A stretch of 64,000 nt of DNA from Mycolicibacter senuensis (GTDB taxonomy: Bacteria > Actinomycetota > Actinomycetes > Mycobacteriales > Mycobacteriaceae), in NCBI RefSeq assembly GCF_002101885.1, contig NZ_LQPS01000046.1:29871-93870 (forward strand), read 5' to 3'. The translations under genes were made by a program, and so were the position numbers. A model generated the notes under the pieces. The model did no database searches. It was given only the letters and a program-made list of their open reading frames with translations, and was not told the DNA's origin. Every line of letters begins with the position of its first letter. The first letter of the stretch is position 1. This document shows positions 25,923 to 34,164 of the stretch, in pieces.

Positions 25923-28144
25923 GCGTGGCACTCACCGTTGAGCAGCGGGAACTCGGCGAATCACTGCGGCGATTCGTCGCCCGGCATGCGCCGATCGCCG
26001 ACACCCGCAACGCTTTCGATTCGCTGGCGGCAGGGGAGCTGCCGGGGTGGTGGCCGGAGCTGGTGGCCAACGGCTTTCACGCCATCCACCTGCCCGAGTC
26101 GTCCGGCGGGCAGGGCGGAGGTCTGCTGGACGCCGCCTGTGTGCTGGAGGCCGCCGGAAAAGCGTCCCTGCCGGGGCCGCTGCTGGCGACGGTCACTGCG
26201 GGCGCGGTCGGGCTGCTGGCCGACGAGACACCCGCCCGCGAGGCGTTTCTGGGCGCCTTGTCATCGGGTGCGCCGGCGACTGTGCTGCTGCCGCAGTACG
26301 CGACGCTCACCGCGCATCCGACCGGCGATGGATGGCTGATCGACGGTGCCGCCGAACTGCTCTCGGGCGCCTGTTCGGCGCGGCTCGCGCTGGTCTGCGC
26401 CGAGCTTGCCGACGGTACGCCGATCTGGCTGGCCGTAGACATGTCCCGGCCGGAAGTGGCGGTCCGGCCGGCCGCGGGCACCGATCTGCTCACCGACGTG
26501 GGAACAATTACGTTTACCGGCTACCCCGTGGCGGCGGCCGACGTCGTGCCCGGTATCGACCCCAGCCGCGCCGAATGGCTCACCGTCGGGCTCGCCGCGG
26601 CGGTATCCGCAGGTATCGCCGGATGGTGCGTCCAGGCGGCCACCCAACATCTGCGCACCCGCGAACAGTTCGGCAAGCCGATCGGGACATTCCAGGCGCT
26701 GCAACACCAAGCGGCCATGCTGCTGGTGAACAGCGAACTGGCCAGCGCCGCCGCCTGGGACGCCGTTCGCGCGGCCTCCGACGACGCCGAACAGCATGAG
26801 ATGGCGGCCGCCGCTGCGGCGCTGACCGCCATCGCGCCGTGCCCGGACGCCGTCCTGGACACCCTGACCATGTTCGGTGCCATCGGATTCACCTGGGAAC
26901 ACGACCTGCACCTGTACTGGCGCCGCGCCACCAGCATCGCCGCATCGATCGGCGCCGCCACCGGTTGGGCGCGGCGCCTCGGCGAGCTCACGACCACGCG
27001 GCAGCGGGACTTCACCGTCGATCTCGGGGGCGCCGAAGCCGAGTTCCGGGCGGAGATCGCCGCGACACTCGATGCCGCGAGTTCGCTGCGCAACGACGGA
27101 CCCGGACGGCAAGGCGACTACCCGCACTTCGAAACAGGTCCGCAGCGAACCCTGATCGCCGAAGCCGGGCTCATCGCGCCGCACTGGCCGGCGCCGTGGG
27201 GTATCGACGCCACCCCGTTGCAGCAGCTCATCATCGTCGAGGAGTTCGCCAACCGCCCTGCCCTGGTGCGGCCGTCGCTGGGCATCGCCGAATGGATCCT
27301 GCCGTCGCTACTGCGGGCAGCGCCGGATGCCCTGCAGCAGCAGCTGATTCCGCCTACCCAGCGCGGTGAGCTGGCTTGGTGCCAGCTCTTCAGCGAACCC
27401 GGAGCCGGATCCGACCTGGCGTCGCTGACCACCCGGGCGGTTAAGGTCGACGGCGGCTGGCGCGTCAACGGACACAAGATCTGGACATCATGTGCGCAAC
27501 GCGCCGACTACGGCGCACTGCTGGCCCGCACTGACCCCGACGCCGCCAAACACCGCGGTATCGGCTACTTCATCGTGGACATGCGCTCGCCAGGGATCGA
27601 AGTCCAGCCGATCGTGCAGGTCACCGGCGACTCCGAGTTCAACGAGGTCTTCCTCACCGACGTCTTCGTCCCCGATGACATGCTGCTCGGCGAGCCCACC
27701 GGTGGCTGGCAGCTGGCGCTTGCCACCATGGCCGAAGAACGTTCCGCGATCAGCGGATACGTCGAGAACGACCGAGCCGTTGCGCTGCGGCGGATCGCCG
27801 CCACCCCGGGCCGGCAGTGCGACGACGCGGCTCGGGCGCTGGGCGAGCTCGACGCCTACACCAACGCCATCAAGGCGCTCGGCGTACGCGAGACCATCAG
27901 GCTGCTGGACGGGCAGGGCCTGGGGGCGGCGTCAAGCATCGCCAAGGTGGCGATGAACGTCCTGCTGCGCCGCACCTTCCGGGCCACCCTGGCCATTGCC
28001 GGGCGGCTGGCGATGACCACCGACTCCGACCCGGCCGTCGTCGAACCGTACCTGCTGTCGCCGGCCGAGCTGATCGGCGGCGGCACCAACGAGATCCAGC
28101 TGAATGTCATCGCCCAGATGATCCTCGGCCTGCCCCGCAAGTGA
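25919..28144 (+). CDS. Fused two-domain acyl-CoA dehydrogenase (FadE34-like architecture)
   Basis: A 741-residue protein carrying two complete acyl-CoA dehydrogenase folds in tandem. Domain 1 covers about residues 1-360 (LPESSGGQGGGLLDAA, REQFGKPIGTFQALQHQAA, FGAIGFTWEHDLHLYWRR). Domain 2 covers about residues 365-741 (FSEPGAGSDLASLTTRA, VNGHKIWTSCAQRAD, ending GGGTNEIQLNVIAQMILGLP). The second domain keeps the flavin-binding motif, the first is degenerate there. This matches the architecture of mycobacterial FadE34, a steroid side-chain acyl-CoA dehydrogenase (family knowledge). GTG 25919 overlaps the upstream stop (GTGA). It would introduce an alpha,beta double bond before the aldolase-like module downstream (inference). 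Confidence 0.87.
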   Translation: MSVALTVEQRELGESLRRFVARHAPIADTRNAFDSLAAGELPGWWPELVANGFHAIHLPESSGGQGGGLLDAACVLEAAGKASLPGPLLATVTAGAVGLLADETPAREAFLGALSSGAPATVLLPQYATLTAHPTGDGWLIDGAAELLSGACSARLALVCAELADGTPIWLAVDMSRPEVAVRPAAGTDLLTDVGTITFTGYPVAAADVVPGIDPSRAEWLTVGLAAAVSAGIAGWCVQAATQHLRTREQFGKPIGTFQALQHQAAMLLVNSELASAAAWDAVRAASDDAEQHEMAAAAAALTAIAPCPDAVLDTLTMFGAIGFTWEHDLHLYWRRATSIAASIGAATGWARRLGELTTTRQRDFTVDLGGAEAEFRAEIAATLDAASSLRNDGPGRQGDYPHFETGPQRTLIAEAGLIAPHWPAPWGIDATPLQQLIIVEEFANRPALVRPSLGIAEWILPSLLRAAPDALQQQLIPPTQRGELAWCQLFSEPGAGSDLASLTTRAVKVDGGWRVNGHKIWTSCAQRADYGALLARTDPDAAKHRGIGYFIVDMRSPGIEVQPIVQVTGDSEFNEVFLTDVFVPDDMLLGEPTGGWQLALATMAEERSAISGYVENDRAVALRRIAATPGRQCDDAARALGELDAYTNAIKALGVRETIRLLDGQGLGAASSIAKVAMNVLLRRTFRATLAIAGRLAMTTDSDPAVVEPYLLSPAELIGGGTNEIQLNVIAQMILGLPRK

Positions 28145-28171
28145 CTGCCGATCGGAGATAGAGGACAACAC

Positions 28172-29380
28172 ATGGGATTACGTGGAGAGGCCGCGATCGT
28201 CGGCTACGTCGAGCTGCCACCCGAGCGGATGAACAAAGCCACCCCGGCCCCGTTCACGCTCGAGCAATGGGCCGAGCTGAGCGCGGACGCACTTGCCGAC
28301 GCAGGGCTGTCAGGTGAACTCGTCAACGGCATCGTCACCTCGCACCTGGGCGAGTCGGAGATCTTCGTCCCGTCCACCATCGCCGAATACCTGGGAGTGC
28401 CGGCACGATTCGCCGAGATCGTCGACCTGGGCGGTGCCAGTGCCGCTGCGATGGTGTGGCGGGCGGCGGCGGCAATCGAACTGGGGATCTGCGATGTGGT
28501 GCTGTGCGCGTTGCCGGCCCGCTACATCACCCCGATGTCGGAGCGCAAACCCAAGCCGCTGGTCGACGCGATGTTCTTCGGCTCATCGAGCAACCAATAC
28601 GGTTCTCCCCAGGCGGAGTTCGAGATCCCCTACGGCAACCTCGGCCAGAACGGCCCCTACGGGCAGGTGGCCACCCGCTACGGGGCGGTCTACGGCTACG
28701 ACGAACGGGCGATGGCCAAATTGGTCGTCGATCAGCGTGTCAACGCCAACCATACCGACGGTGCGATCTGGCGCGACACACCGCTGACCGTGGAGGACGT
28801 ACTGGCCAGCCCGGTGATCGCCGACCCGCTGCACATGCTCGAGATCGTGATGCCCTGCGTCGGCGGTGCCGCCGTGGTCATCGCCTCGGCCGACATTGCC
28901 AAACGAGCCCGGAACCGCCCGGTGTGGGTCAAGGGCTTCGGCGAACACGTGCCGTTCAAAACCCCGACCTACGCTGCGGACCTGCTGGCGACCCCGATCC
29001 GTGAGGCTGCCGACACCGCCTTCGCCATGACGGATCTGACCCGCGCGGACATGGACATGGTCTCCATCTACGACTGCTACACGATCACCGTGCTGCTGTC
29101 GCTGGAAGACGCCGGCTTCTGTGAGAAGGGCAAAGGCATGCAGTTCATCACCGACCACGACCTGACCTTCCGCGGTGACTTCCCGCTCAACACCGCCGGT
29201 GGCCAACTCGGATTCGGCCAGGCCGGCCTGGCCGGTGGCATGCACCACGTCTGTGACGCGACTCGCCAGATCATGGGCCGGGCCGGTGCCGCCCAGGTTG
29301 CCGACTGCAACCGGGCCTTCGTCTCGGGCAACGGCGGCATTCTGAGCGAACAGACCGCTCTCATCCTGGAAGGGGAATGA
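28172..29380 (+). CDS. Thiolase-like lipid-transfer/aldolase protein (Ltp2-like), module 1
   Basis: A 402-residue thiolase-fold protein without the thiolase active site. The nucleophile region is DLGGASAAAM with no cysteine, and the end lacks the CxG motif. It is followed at once by a DUF35 OB-fold gene. In steroid degradation such a pair (Ltp2 with the DUF35 part of ChsH2) forms a retro-aldolase that cleaves a tertiary beta-hydroxyacyl-CoA (family knowledge). Tyrosine-rich SIYDCYTITVLL and GGQLGFGQAGLAGGMHH fit the aldolase subgroup. ATG 28172 has AGAGGA upstream. Retro-aldol cleavage of a branched intermediate is inference. Confidence 0.82.
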   Translation: MGLRGEAAIVGYVELPPERMNKATPAPFTLEQWAELSADALADAGLSGELVNGIVTSHLGESEIFVPSTIAEYLGVPARFAEIVDLGGASAAAMVWRAAAAIELGICDVVLCALPARYITPMSERKPKPLVDAMFFGSSSNQYGSPQAEFEIPYGNLGQNGPYGQVATRYGAVYGYDERAMAKLVVDQRVNANHTDGAIWRDTPLTVEDVLASPVIADPLHMLEIVMPCVGGAAVVIASADIAKRARNRPVWVKGFGEHVPFKTPTYAADLLATPIREAADTAFAMTDLTRADMDMVSIYDCYTITVLLSLEDAGFCEKGKGMQFITDHDLTFRGDFPLNTAGGQLGFGQAGLAGGMHHVCDATRQIMGRAGAAQVADCNRAFVSGNGGILSEQTALILEGE

Positions 29381-29386
29381 GCACCG

Positions 29387-29809
29387 ATGACCACCTTCGA
29401 ACGCCCGATGCCGGTGAAGACGCCCACCACCGCACCGTTCTGGGACGCGCTGGCGCAGCACCGCATCGTCATCCAGTATTCGCCGTCGACCGACAGCTAT
29501 GTGTTCTATCCGAGGGTCCGGGCGCCGCGCACCCTGGCCGACGACCTGGAATGGCGCGAGATCTCCGGGATGGGCACGCTGTACTCCTTCACGGTTGCTC
29601 GCCGGCCGGTCGGCATCCACTTCGCCGACGCGGTGCCGCAATTGGTGGCGATCGTCGAATGGGATGAAGGGCCGCGGTTCTCCACCGAGCTGGTCAACGT
29701 CGACCCCGCAGACCTGGTCGTCGGTATGCGGGTGCGGCCGGTGTTCTGCGATTACCCGGAGCGTGAGGTCACGATGCTGCGCTACGAACCGGCGGTAAAC
29801 CATGACTGA
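29387..29809 (+). CDS. DUF35 OB-fold protein lacking the zinc-ribbon cysteines, partner of module 1
   Basis: A 140-residue DUF35-type acyl-CoA-associated OB-fold protein. The N-terminal rubredoxin-like zinc ribbon is present in shape (VIQYSPSTDSYVFYPRVRAP) but has no CxxC pair; the only cysteine (VFCDYPE) is near the C-terminus. The OB-fold (GMGTLYSFTVARRPVG, ELVNVDPADLVVGMRV) is intact. The gene starts 6 bp after the thiolase-like gene, supporting a complex of the two products. The second DUF35 protein, at 33631, retains all four cysteines. Confidence 0.82.
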   Translation: MTTFERPMPVKTPTTAPFWDALAQHRIVIQYSPSTDSYVFYPRVRAPRTLADDLEWREISGMGTLYSFTVARRPVGIHFADAVPQLVAIVEWDEGPRFSTELVNVDPADLVVGMRVRPVFCDYPEREVTMLRYEPAVNHD

Positions 29810-30290
29810 CGCCAAGGCCACCGAGATCGAGGCGATCAAACGCCTCAAATCCCGTTATTGTCGCCATCTGGACACCAAGGACTGGGCGGCTTGGCGCGCC
29901 CTGTTCACCGACGATTTCGTCAGCGACACCTCACGTGCGGGCGGCAAACTCATCAGCGGCGCCGACGAATTCGTGGCCTTCACCCGCAACAGCCTGCGCG
30001 ACCAGGCCACCGTGCACCAAGTGCACGCACCTGACATCGAACTGGACTCGCCGACGACCGCACACGGGGTCTGGGCGCTGGAAGACGTGGTCCGGTTCGG
30101 CCCGGGTGTCAACCTGCGCGGCTATGGGCACTACACCGAGACCTACGAAAAGATCGACGGTGACTGGCGGATCAAGACCTCGACCCTGACCCGGCTGCGC
30201 GAGGACGTGTTCAACGGGTTGTTCGCCGTCTACCTGTCACCGCGAATTCGCGCGCTGCTGGGCGCGGTGGCCGGGCGGTTGGTGAAGTGA
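29802..30290 (+). CDS. SnoaL-like (NTF2-fold) small protein
   Basis: A 162-residue SnoaL_4-type protein: helical start EAIKRLKSRYCRHLDTKDWAAW, then LFTDDFVSDTS, VHQVHAPDIELDS and the late strand DWRIKTSTLTRLRED. The C-terminal 25 residues (VYLSPRIRALLGAVAGRLV) form a hydrophobic tail not seen in the other two copies. It overlaps the DUF35 gene by 8 bp and closes the 20558-30290 train. A dehydratase or isomerase role is possible for the family but cannot be proved from sequence. Confidence 0.73.
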   Translation: MTDAKATEIEAIKRLKSRYCRHLDTKDWAAWRALFTDDFVSDTSRAGGKLISGADEFVAFTRNSLRDQATVHQVHAPDIELDSPTTAHGVWALEDVVRFGPGVNLRGYGHYTETYEKIDGDWRIKTSTLTRLREDVFNGLFAVYLSPRIRALLGAVAGRLVK

Positions 30291-30327
30291 GCGTACTCGG
30301 GACTGCCGTGCACTGTCCCGAGGCTAT

Positions 30328-30346
30328 TACCGGAAGGTCTATAGTA
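30328..30346. promoter_or_regulatory. Candidate TACnGTA-N5-TACnGTA operator upstream of the 30397 SDR
   Basis: TACCGGAAGGTCTATAGTA: both half-sites carry one mismatch, spacer 5 bp. It lies 50 bp upstream of the SDR start and just after the end of the preceding operon, so it marks a new transcription unit. Confidence 0.55.
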
Positions 30347-30396
30347 TAGGCGCCGGGAGCGGTCCCGGGTGCTCGTAACCGAAAAGGGGAGTGTTC

Positions 30397-31170
30397 GTGG
30401 AGATCGAAGGCAAAGGCGCGATCATCGTCGGTGGCGCATCGGGGTTCGGCAAGGCGACAGCGGAGCTGTTGGCCAAGCGCGGGGCCAAGGTGGCGATCCT
30501 GGACCGGCCGCAGTCCAAGGGCAAGGATGTCGCCGACGCGCTCGGCGGTCAGTTCTTCGAAGCCGATGTCACCGATTTCGCCGGGACCGAGCGCGTGCTG
30601 AACGAAGCCGTCGAGGCATTGGGCGGGGTGCACATCGTCGTCACCACGGCCGGGGGGACCACCGCGGGCGGCGGTATCGGTGAGCGAACGATCAAACGCG
30701 ACGGGCCCCACGATCTGGAGACCTTCCGGTCCACCCAAGATCTCAACGTCGTCGGCACGTTCAACGTGAGCCGGTTGGCTGCCTGGCACATGAGCACCAA
30801 CGAGCCAGACGACGACGAGCGCGGCGTGATCATCAATACGTCGTCGATCGCGGCGTTCGAAGGCCAGATCGGCCAGATCGCCTACACCGCATCCAAGGCC
30901 GCGATCGCCGGGATGTGCCTGACGATGGCCCGCGATCTCGGCGGCGTCGGCATCCGGGTGCTGGCGATCGCTCCGAGCCTGTTCGCCACGGGTCTCACCC
31001 AGGGCATCCCGGACGAGTTCGCCGCGGTGCTGACCAAGGACGCGGCGTTCCCCAAGCGGCTGGGCCGCCCGGAGGAGTACGCCAAGCTGGCAGCGGCCAT
31101 CGTGGAGAACCCGATGCTCAACGGCCAGTGCATCCGGCTGGACGCCGGCCAGCGCTTCGCACCGAAGTAA
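30397..31170 (+). CDS. SDR of the 3-hydroxyacyl-CoA dehydrogenase type-2 (HSD10)-like group
   Basis: A 257-residue SDR: IVGGASGFGKATAELLA, DVTD, TTAGGTTAGGG, Ser in NTSSIAAFEGQIGQ and YTASK for Tyr/Lys. The SIAAFEGQIGQ..YTASKAA segment and the 15-residue insert DERGVIINTSS are typical of type-2 3-hydroxyacyl-CoA dehydrogenases (family knowledge). GTG 30397 is chosen because AAAAGGGGA stands 7 bp before it; GTG 30391 is also open but too close to that site. It is a single-gene unit behind an operator copy and is followed by an inverted repeat likely to terminate transcription. Confidence 0.85.
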   Translation: MEIEGKGAIIVGGASGFGKATAELLAKRGAKVAILDRPQSKGKDVADALGGQFFEADVTDFAGTERVLNEAVEALGGVHIVVTTAGGTTAGGGIGERTIKRDGPHDLETFRSTQDLNVVGTFNVSRLAAWHMSTNEPDDDERGVIINTSSIAAFEGQIGQIAYTASKAAIAGMCLTMARDLGGVGIRVLAIAPSLFATGLTQGIPDEFAAVLTKDAAFPKRLGRPEEYAKLAAAIVENPMLNGQCIRLDAGQRFAPK

Positions 31171-31177
31171 CGCGGCG

Positions 31178-31236
31178 TTGACTCTGCAGTCAGGGCGCTG
31201 AATTGCGGTGTGTCGCAGCCCTGGCCGCAGAGTCAA
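31178..31236. terminator. Long inverted repeat between convergent genes (bidirectional terminator candidate)
   Basis: Left arm TTGACTCTGC (31178-31187) pairs exactly with GCAGAGTCAA (31227-31236). The pairing extends inward through AGTCAGGGC and GCCCTGGCC with two mismatches, leaving a loop of about 21 nt. There is no U-tract, as usual for mycobacteria. It fills the gap between the convergent SDR and amidohydrolase genes. Confidence 0.5.
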
Positions 31237-31242
31237 AGTGCG

Positions 31243-32472
31243 TTAGGCACTCGCCGCCACCGGCGGCCTGACGGCCTCTGGGTCCGGGTTGGCGATCGGC
31301 AGCCCCATGAACCGGCGGGCGTTGTCGCCCATGAAGTCGTAAGTGCGCCGGACATCCATGCCCTCGGCGTACTTCCAGAATCCGCTGGGCTCGGCCAGGC
31401 CCTCGGGATGCGGATAGTCCGACCCGAACAGCACCTTGTCCCAGCCGACAGTGTCGACGACGTCGGAGATGCAGCCCTCCCAGAACGGGCTGACCCAGAT
31501 GTTGCGCCGGAACACCTCGTGCGGATGCTCGGGGAAGTTCTGCGGCATCTTCTTGTACAGGTCGCCGAAGTCATCGAAGAGTGGCCGGATCCAGGAGCTG
31601 CCGTTCTCCACGCTGGCGATCCGCAGCTTGGGGAAGCGGGTCAGGGTGCCGTGGCAGATCAGCGCGGTGATCATGTCGGCGATCTCCCGATGTCCCAGCA
31701 CCATCCAGCGGAATGCGCTCTGCGTCATGAAGTTCTGCGTGTAGGGCGGCTCCCACTTCCCGACGTAGTCATCCAGCGGCGGGAAGCTGGCGTGCAGCAC
31801 GATCGGCAGACCGGCGGCCTCCACATCACGCCAGAACGGGTCGAACTCCGGCAACGCGGGGGAGCGCCAACCGTGGATGCCGTTGACCGGTCCGGGTTTG
31901 ATGAGTGCGACCGCAGCACCCTGCGACAGGATGTAGTCGAGTTCGCGCTGGGCACCGTCGACCTCGGAGAGGTTGATGATCGGCGTGGAGAACACCCGGC
32001 CGTCGTAGTTGTAGGTCCAGTGCTCGACCATCCACTGATTCAGCGCGTGAATGATCGCCAAGGTCAGCTCCGGGTCGTCGGCGGATGAGTGCTCCACGAG
32101 GCTGGCCAGCGTCGGATAGTTCAGCGCCTCGACCACGCCCTGACGGTCCAGCTCTTTCACCCGGTCGGCGGGGTTGCGGGTCGCCGCGGGCGCCGCGATG
32201 GCCGGGCCCTGCATCTCGCGCAGGGTCAGGCCCTCGGTGTTCTCCCCGGCGAAGAAGTTCTCGTGCGCGCCCGGCGCGGCGACCCGCTCGAACGTCGGAT
32301 TGGGGATGAAGTCGCTGACCCGGTTGTTGATGATGATCCGGGTCTGCCGGCCGATCTGGGCGAATTGGACTGCCCGCGAGTACTTCTCCGGCAGGTGCTG
32401 GGTCAGCGACTCCGGTGTCTCATACATGTGCTGGTCGGCATCGAAGATCGGTGCGTCACGAAACTGGCTCAT
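31243..32472 (-). CDS. Amidohydrolase-2-family metal-dependent hydrolase
   Basis: A 409-residue amidohydrolase-2 TIM barrel. Metal motif DADQHMYETPESL near residue 12, LPIVLHASFPP with the mid-barrel histidine, and VLFGSDYPHPEG near residue 360 with the C-terminal aspartate. It is closely similar in layout to the 13332 protein (both have RVSDFIPNPTF- or VNHFIPNPSF-type segments near residue 60), indicating paralogues. It is third in the minus operon after a DUF35 gene and a thiolase-like gene, 16 bp after the latter. It might hydrolyse or decarboxylate the product of that module (inference). Confidence 0.83.
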   Translation of the reverse strand: MSQFRDAPIFDADQHMYETPESLTQHLPEKYSRAVQFAQIGRQTRIIINNRVSDFIPNPTFERVAAPGAHENFFAGENTEGLTLREMQGPAIAAPAATRNPADRVKELDRQGVVEALNYPTLASLVEHSSADDPELTLAIIHALNQWMVEHWTYNYDGRVFSTPIINLSEVDGAQRELDYILSQGAAVALIKPGPVNGIHGWRSPALPEFDPFWRDVEAAGLPIVLHASFPPLDDYVGKWEPPYTQNFMTQSAFRWMVLGHREIADMITALICHGTLTRFPKLRIASVENGSSWIRPLFDDFGDLYKKMPQNFPEHPHEVFRRNIWVSPFWEGCISDVVDTVGWDKVLFGSDYPHPEGLAEPSGFWKYAEGMDVRRTYDFMGDNARRFMGLPIANPDPEAVRPPVAASA

Positions 32473-32488
32473 GGGTGTCTCCCGGTCA

Positions 32489-33634
32489 CTAGCGGGTCAG
32501 AATGGTTGCCGCGGCGGTACCCGGGGCGCCGTAGAGCTGGGCGAAGCCCACTTTGGGATTGCCCGGCACCTGGCGGTCACCGGCTTCGCCGCGCAGCTGA
32601 CGTACCAGCTCGTGGAGCTGGCGCAGCCCGGAGGCCCCGATCGGCTCGCCGTTGGCGATCAGCCCGCCGTCGGTGTTGACCGGCAGCGACCCGGTGATCT
32701 CGGTCGCACCCTCGGCGAGCAGCTTCTCCTGGTCGCCGTCGGCGCAGAACCCACATTCGGCCATGTGGATGATCTCCGCGCCGGCGTCGGTGTCCTGCAA
32801 CTGGATCACGTCGACGTCTTCGGGTGCCACACCGGCCTTTTCGAACGCGGCGTGGGCCGCGTACACCGTCGGCGCGACGTCCTCGTCCACCGGCGCGAAG
32901 GTGGTGTTGACCTCATAGGCCCCGTAGCGCCGCGTGCGGACCTCCACTGCGCGCAGGTACACCGGCTTGTCGGTGTAGCGGTGCGCGATGTCGGCCCGGC
33001 ACATCACCACCGCCGCCGCCCCCTCGTCCGGCGCGCAGAACATGTACTGGGTCAGCGGATAGTTCAGCATCGTCGAGCCCAGGATCTCGTCCTCGGACAT
33101 CGGCTTGCGCCGGAACGCATTGGGGTTCAGCGCCCCGTTGCGGAAGTTCTTGGCCGCGACCTTGGCCAGCGTCGCTTGCGAGATGTTGTGATCGTGCAGG
33201 TAGCGGTTGGCCTTCATGCCGAAGAACTGGGTCGTCAGATACTGGCCGTTCTCGGCGTACCAGCGCGGCATCCCGACCAGCGCCGGGTCCTCGGTGAACG
33301 CCCCGCGCGGGTGTTTGTCCAGGCCGACGGCGACACCGATGTCGTAGTCGCCCAGCCGGATCCCGTCCGCGCAAACCTTGGCCGCGCTGGCTGCCGTCGC
33401 GCAGGCGTTGAACACGTTGGTGAACGGAATACCCGACAGGCCGACCATGCCGACGATGGCGTCCGGATTGGCCACCGTCCAGCTGCCGCCGGTCGCAGCG
33501 CCGATGTCCGACCACGCCACCCCGGCGTCGGCCACCGCGGCGAAGATGGCGTCCACGCCCATGTCCATTGCCGACTTGCCTTCGAAGCGGCCGAACGGGT
33601 GCAAGCCGACCCCGATGATGGCGACGTCGTTCAT
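32489..33634 (-). CDS. Thiolase-like lipid-transfer protein, module 2
   Basis: A 381-residue thiolase-fold protein. A cysteine is kept in the nucleophile region (NVFNACATAASA), but the GHP motif is GEPIGASGLRQ and the C-terminal cysteine position reads AQLYGAPGTA. The thiolase triad is therefore incomplete, as in SCP-x/Ltp-type proteins. It is encoded directly after the zinc-ribbon DUF35 gene with an ATGA overlap, forming a second aldolase- or thiolase-like module next to the one at 28172-29809. It has no sterol-carrier domain. The reaction, retro-aldol or thiolytic, cannot be settled from sequence. Confidence 0.82.
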   Translation of the reverse strand: MNDVAIIGVGLHPFGRFEGKSAMDMGVDAIFAAVADAGVAWSDIGAATGGSWTVANPDAIVGMVGLSGIPFTNVFNACATAASAAKVCADGIRLGDYDIGVAVGLDKHPRGAFTEDPALVGMPRWYAENGQYLTTQFFGMKANRYLHDHNISQATLAKVAAKNFRNGALNPNAFRRKPMSEDEILGSTMLNYPLTQYMFCAPDEGAAAVVMCRADIAHRYTDKPVYLRAVEVRTRRYGAYEVNTTFAPVDEDVAPTVYAAHAAFEKAGVAPEDVDVIQLQDTDAGAEIIHMAECGFCADGDQEKLLAEGATEITGSLPVNTDGGLIANGEPIGASGLRQLHELVRQLRGEAGDRQVPGNPKVGFAQLYGAPGTAAATILTR

Positions 33635-34056
33635 GCGCGCTGTCCCGTCGGGCGGAAGGCGAAGGTGACGATCTCGTCGCCGTCGGCGTCGGTGGCGAAC
33701 GGCACCATGGTGAACTCCACCGGCATGCCGAACTGCAGTTTGTCCGGGTCGTTCTCGGTGAGCCGTCCCTCCACCCGGATGACGTCGCCGAGCTGCACCA
33801 GCCCGACGCCGAACGGGACGAAGTCCTTACCGGTCGGGCCCAGATACGGTGGGCCGGGAGGGAAGCCCTGGGTGGTCCACGCCACCAGCGTTCCGTTGCG
33901 GGGCAGCAACTCCTGGGTCATCTGATCGCCGCTGCACTTCGGGCAGTGCGGCTGGGCCGGGAACACCGTGGCGTCGCAGTCCCCGCAGCGGCTGGCGATC
34001 AACTGCGGGTTCTCGGCCGGCCAGGTCGAGATGTCGGGTGCTAGTGCCTTGGGCAT
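33631..34056 (-). CDS. DUF35 OB-fold protein with intact zinc ribbon, partner of module 2
   Basis: A 141-residue DUF35 protein. The N-terminal zinc ribbon has all four cysteines (SRCGDC and HCPKCSG) and the FPAQPHCP turn. The OB-fold follows (NGTLVAWTTQG, LVQLGDVIRVEGRLTE, LQFGMPVEF). Such proteins act as small acyl-CoA-binding partners of thiolase-like enzymes (family knowledge). Its 3' end overlaps the thiolase-like gene by ATGA. It heads the minus operon controlled from the divergent promoter with the operator at 34082-34100. Confidence 0.87.
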   Translation of the reverse strand: MPKALAPDISTWPAENPQLIASRCGDCDATVFPAQPHCPKCSGDQMTQELLPRNGTLVAWTTQGFPPGPPYLGPTGKDFVPFGVGLVQLGDVIRVEGRLTENDPDKLQFGMPVEFTMVPFATDADGDEIVTFAFRPTGQRA

Positions 34057-34081
34057 GGGACCTCCGGGTACCGGGTCTATT

Positions 34082-34100
34082 AACTGTAATGCTTACAGTA
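34082..34100. promoter_or_regulatory. Candidate TACnGTA-N5-TACnGTA operator (DUF35/extended-SDR divergent promoter)
   Basis: AACTGTAATGCTTACAGTA, one mismatch from consensus. Read around its centre it is an almost perfect inverted repeat, ACTGTAA-TGC-TTACAGT. It lies 26 bp upstream of the DUF35 gene (34056, minus) and 65 bp upstream of the extended-SDR gene (34165, plus), so it can serve both directions. Confidence 0.7.
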
Positions 34101-34164
34101 ATGTACGATCGCGGCAGTTGACCAGCGGGGTTTCGCCCTGCCGACCACGACAAGGTCTCCAGCT

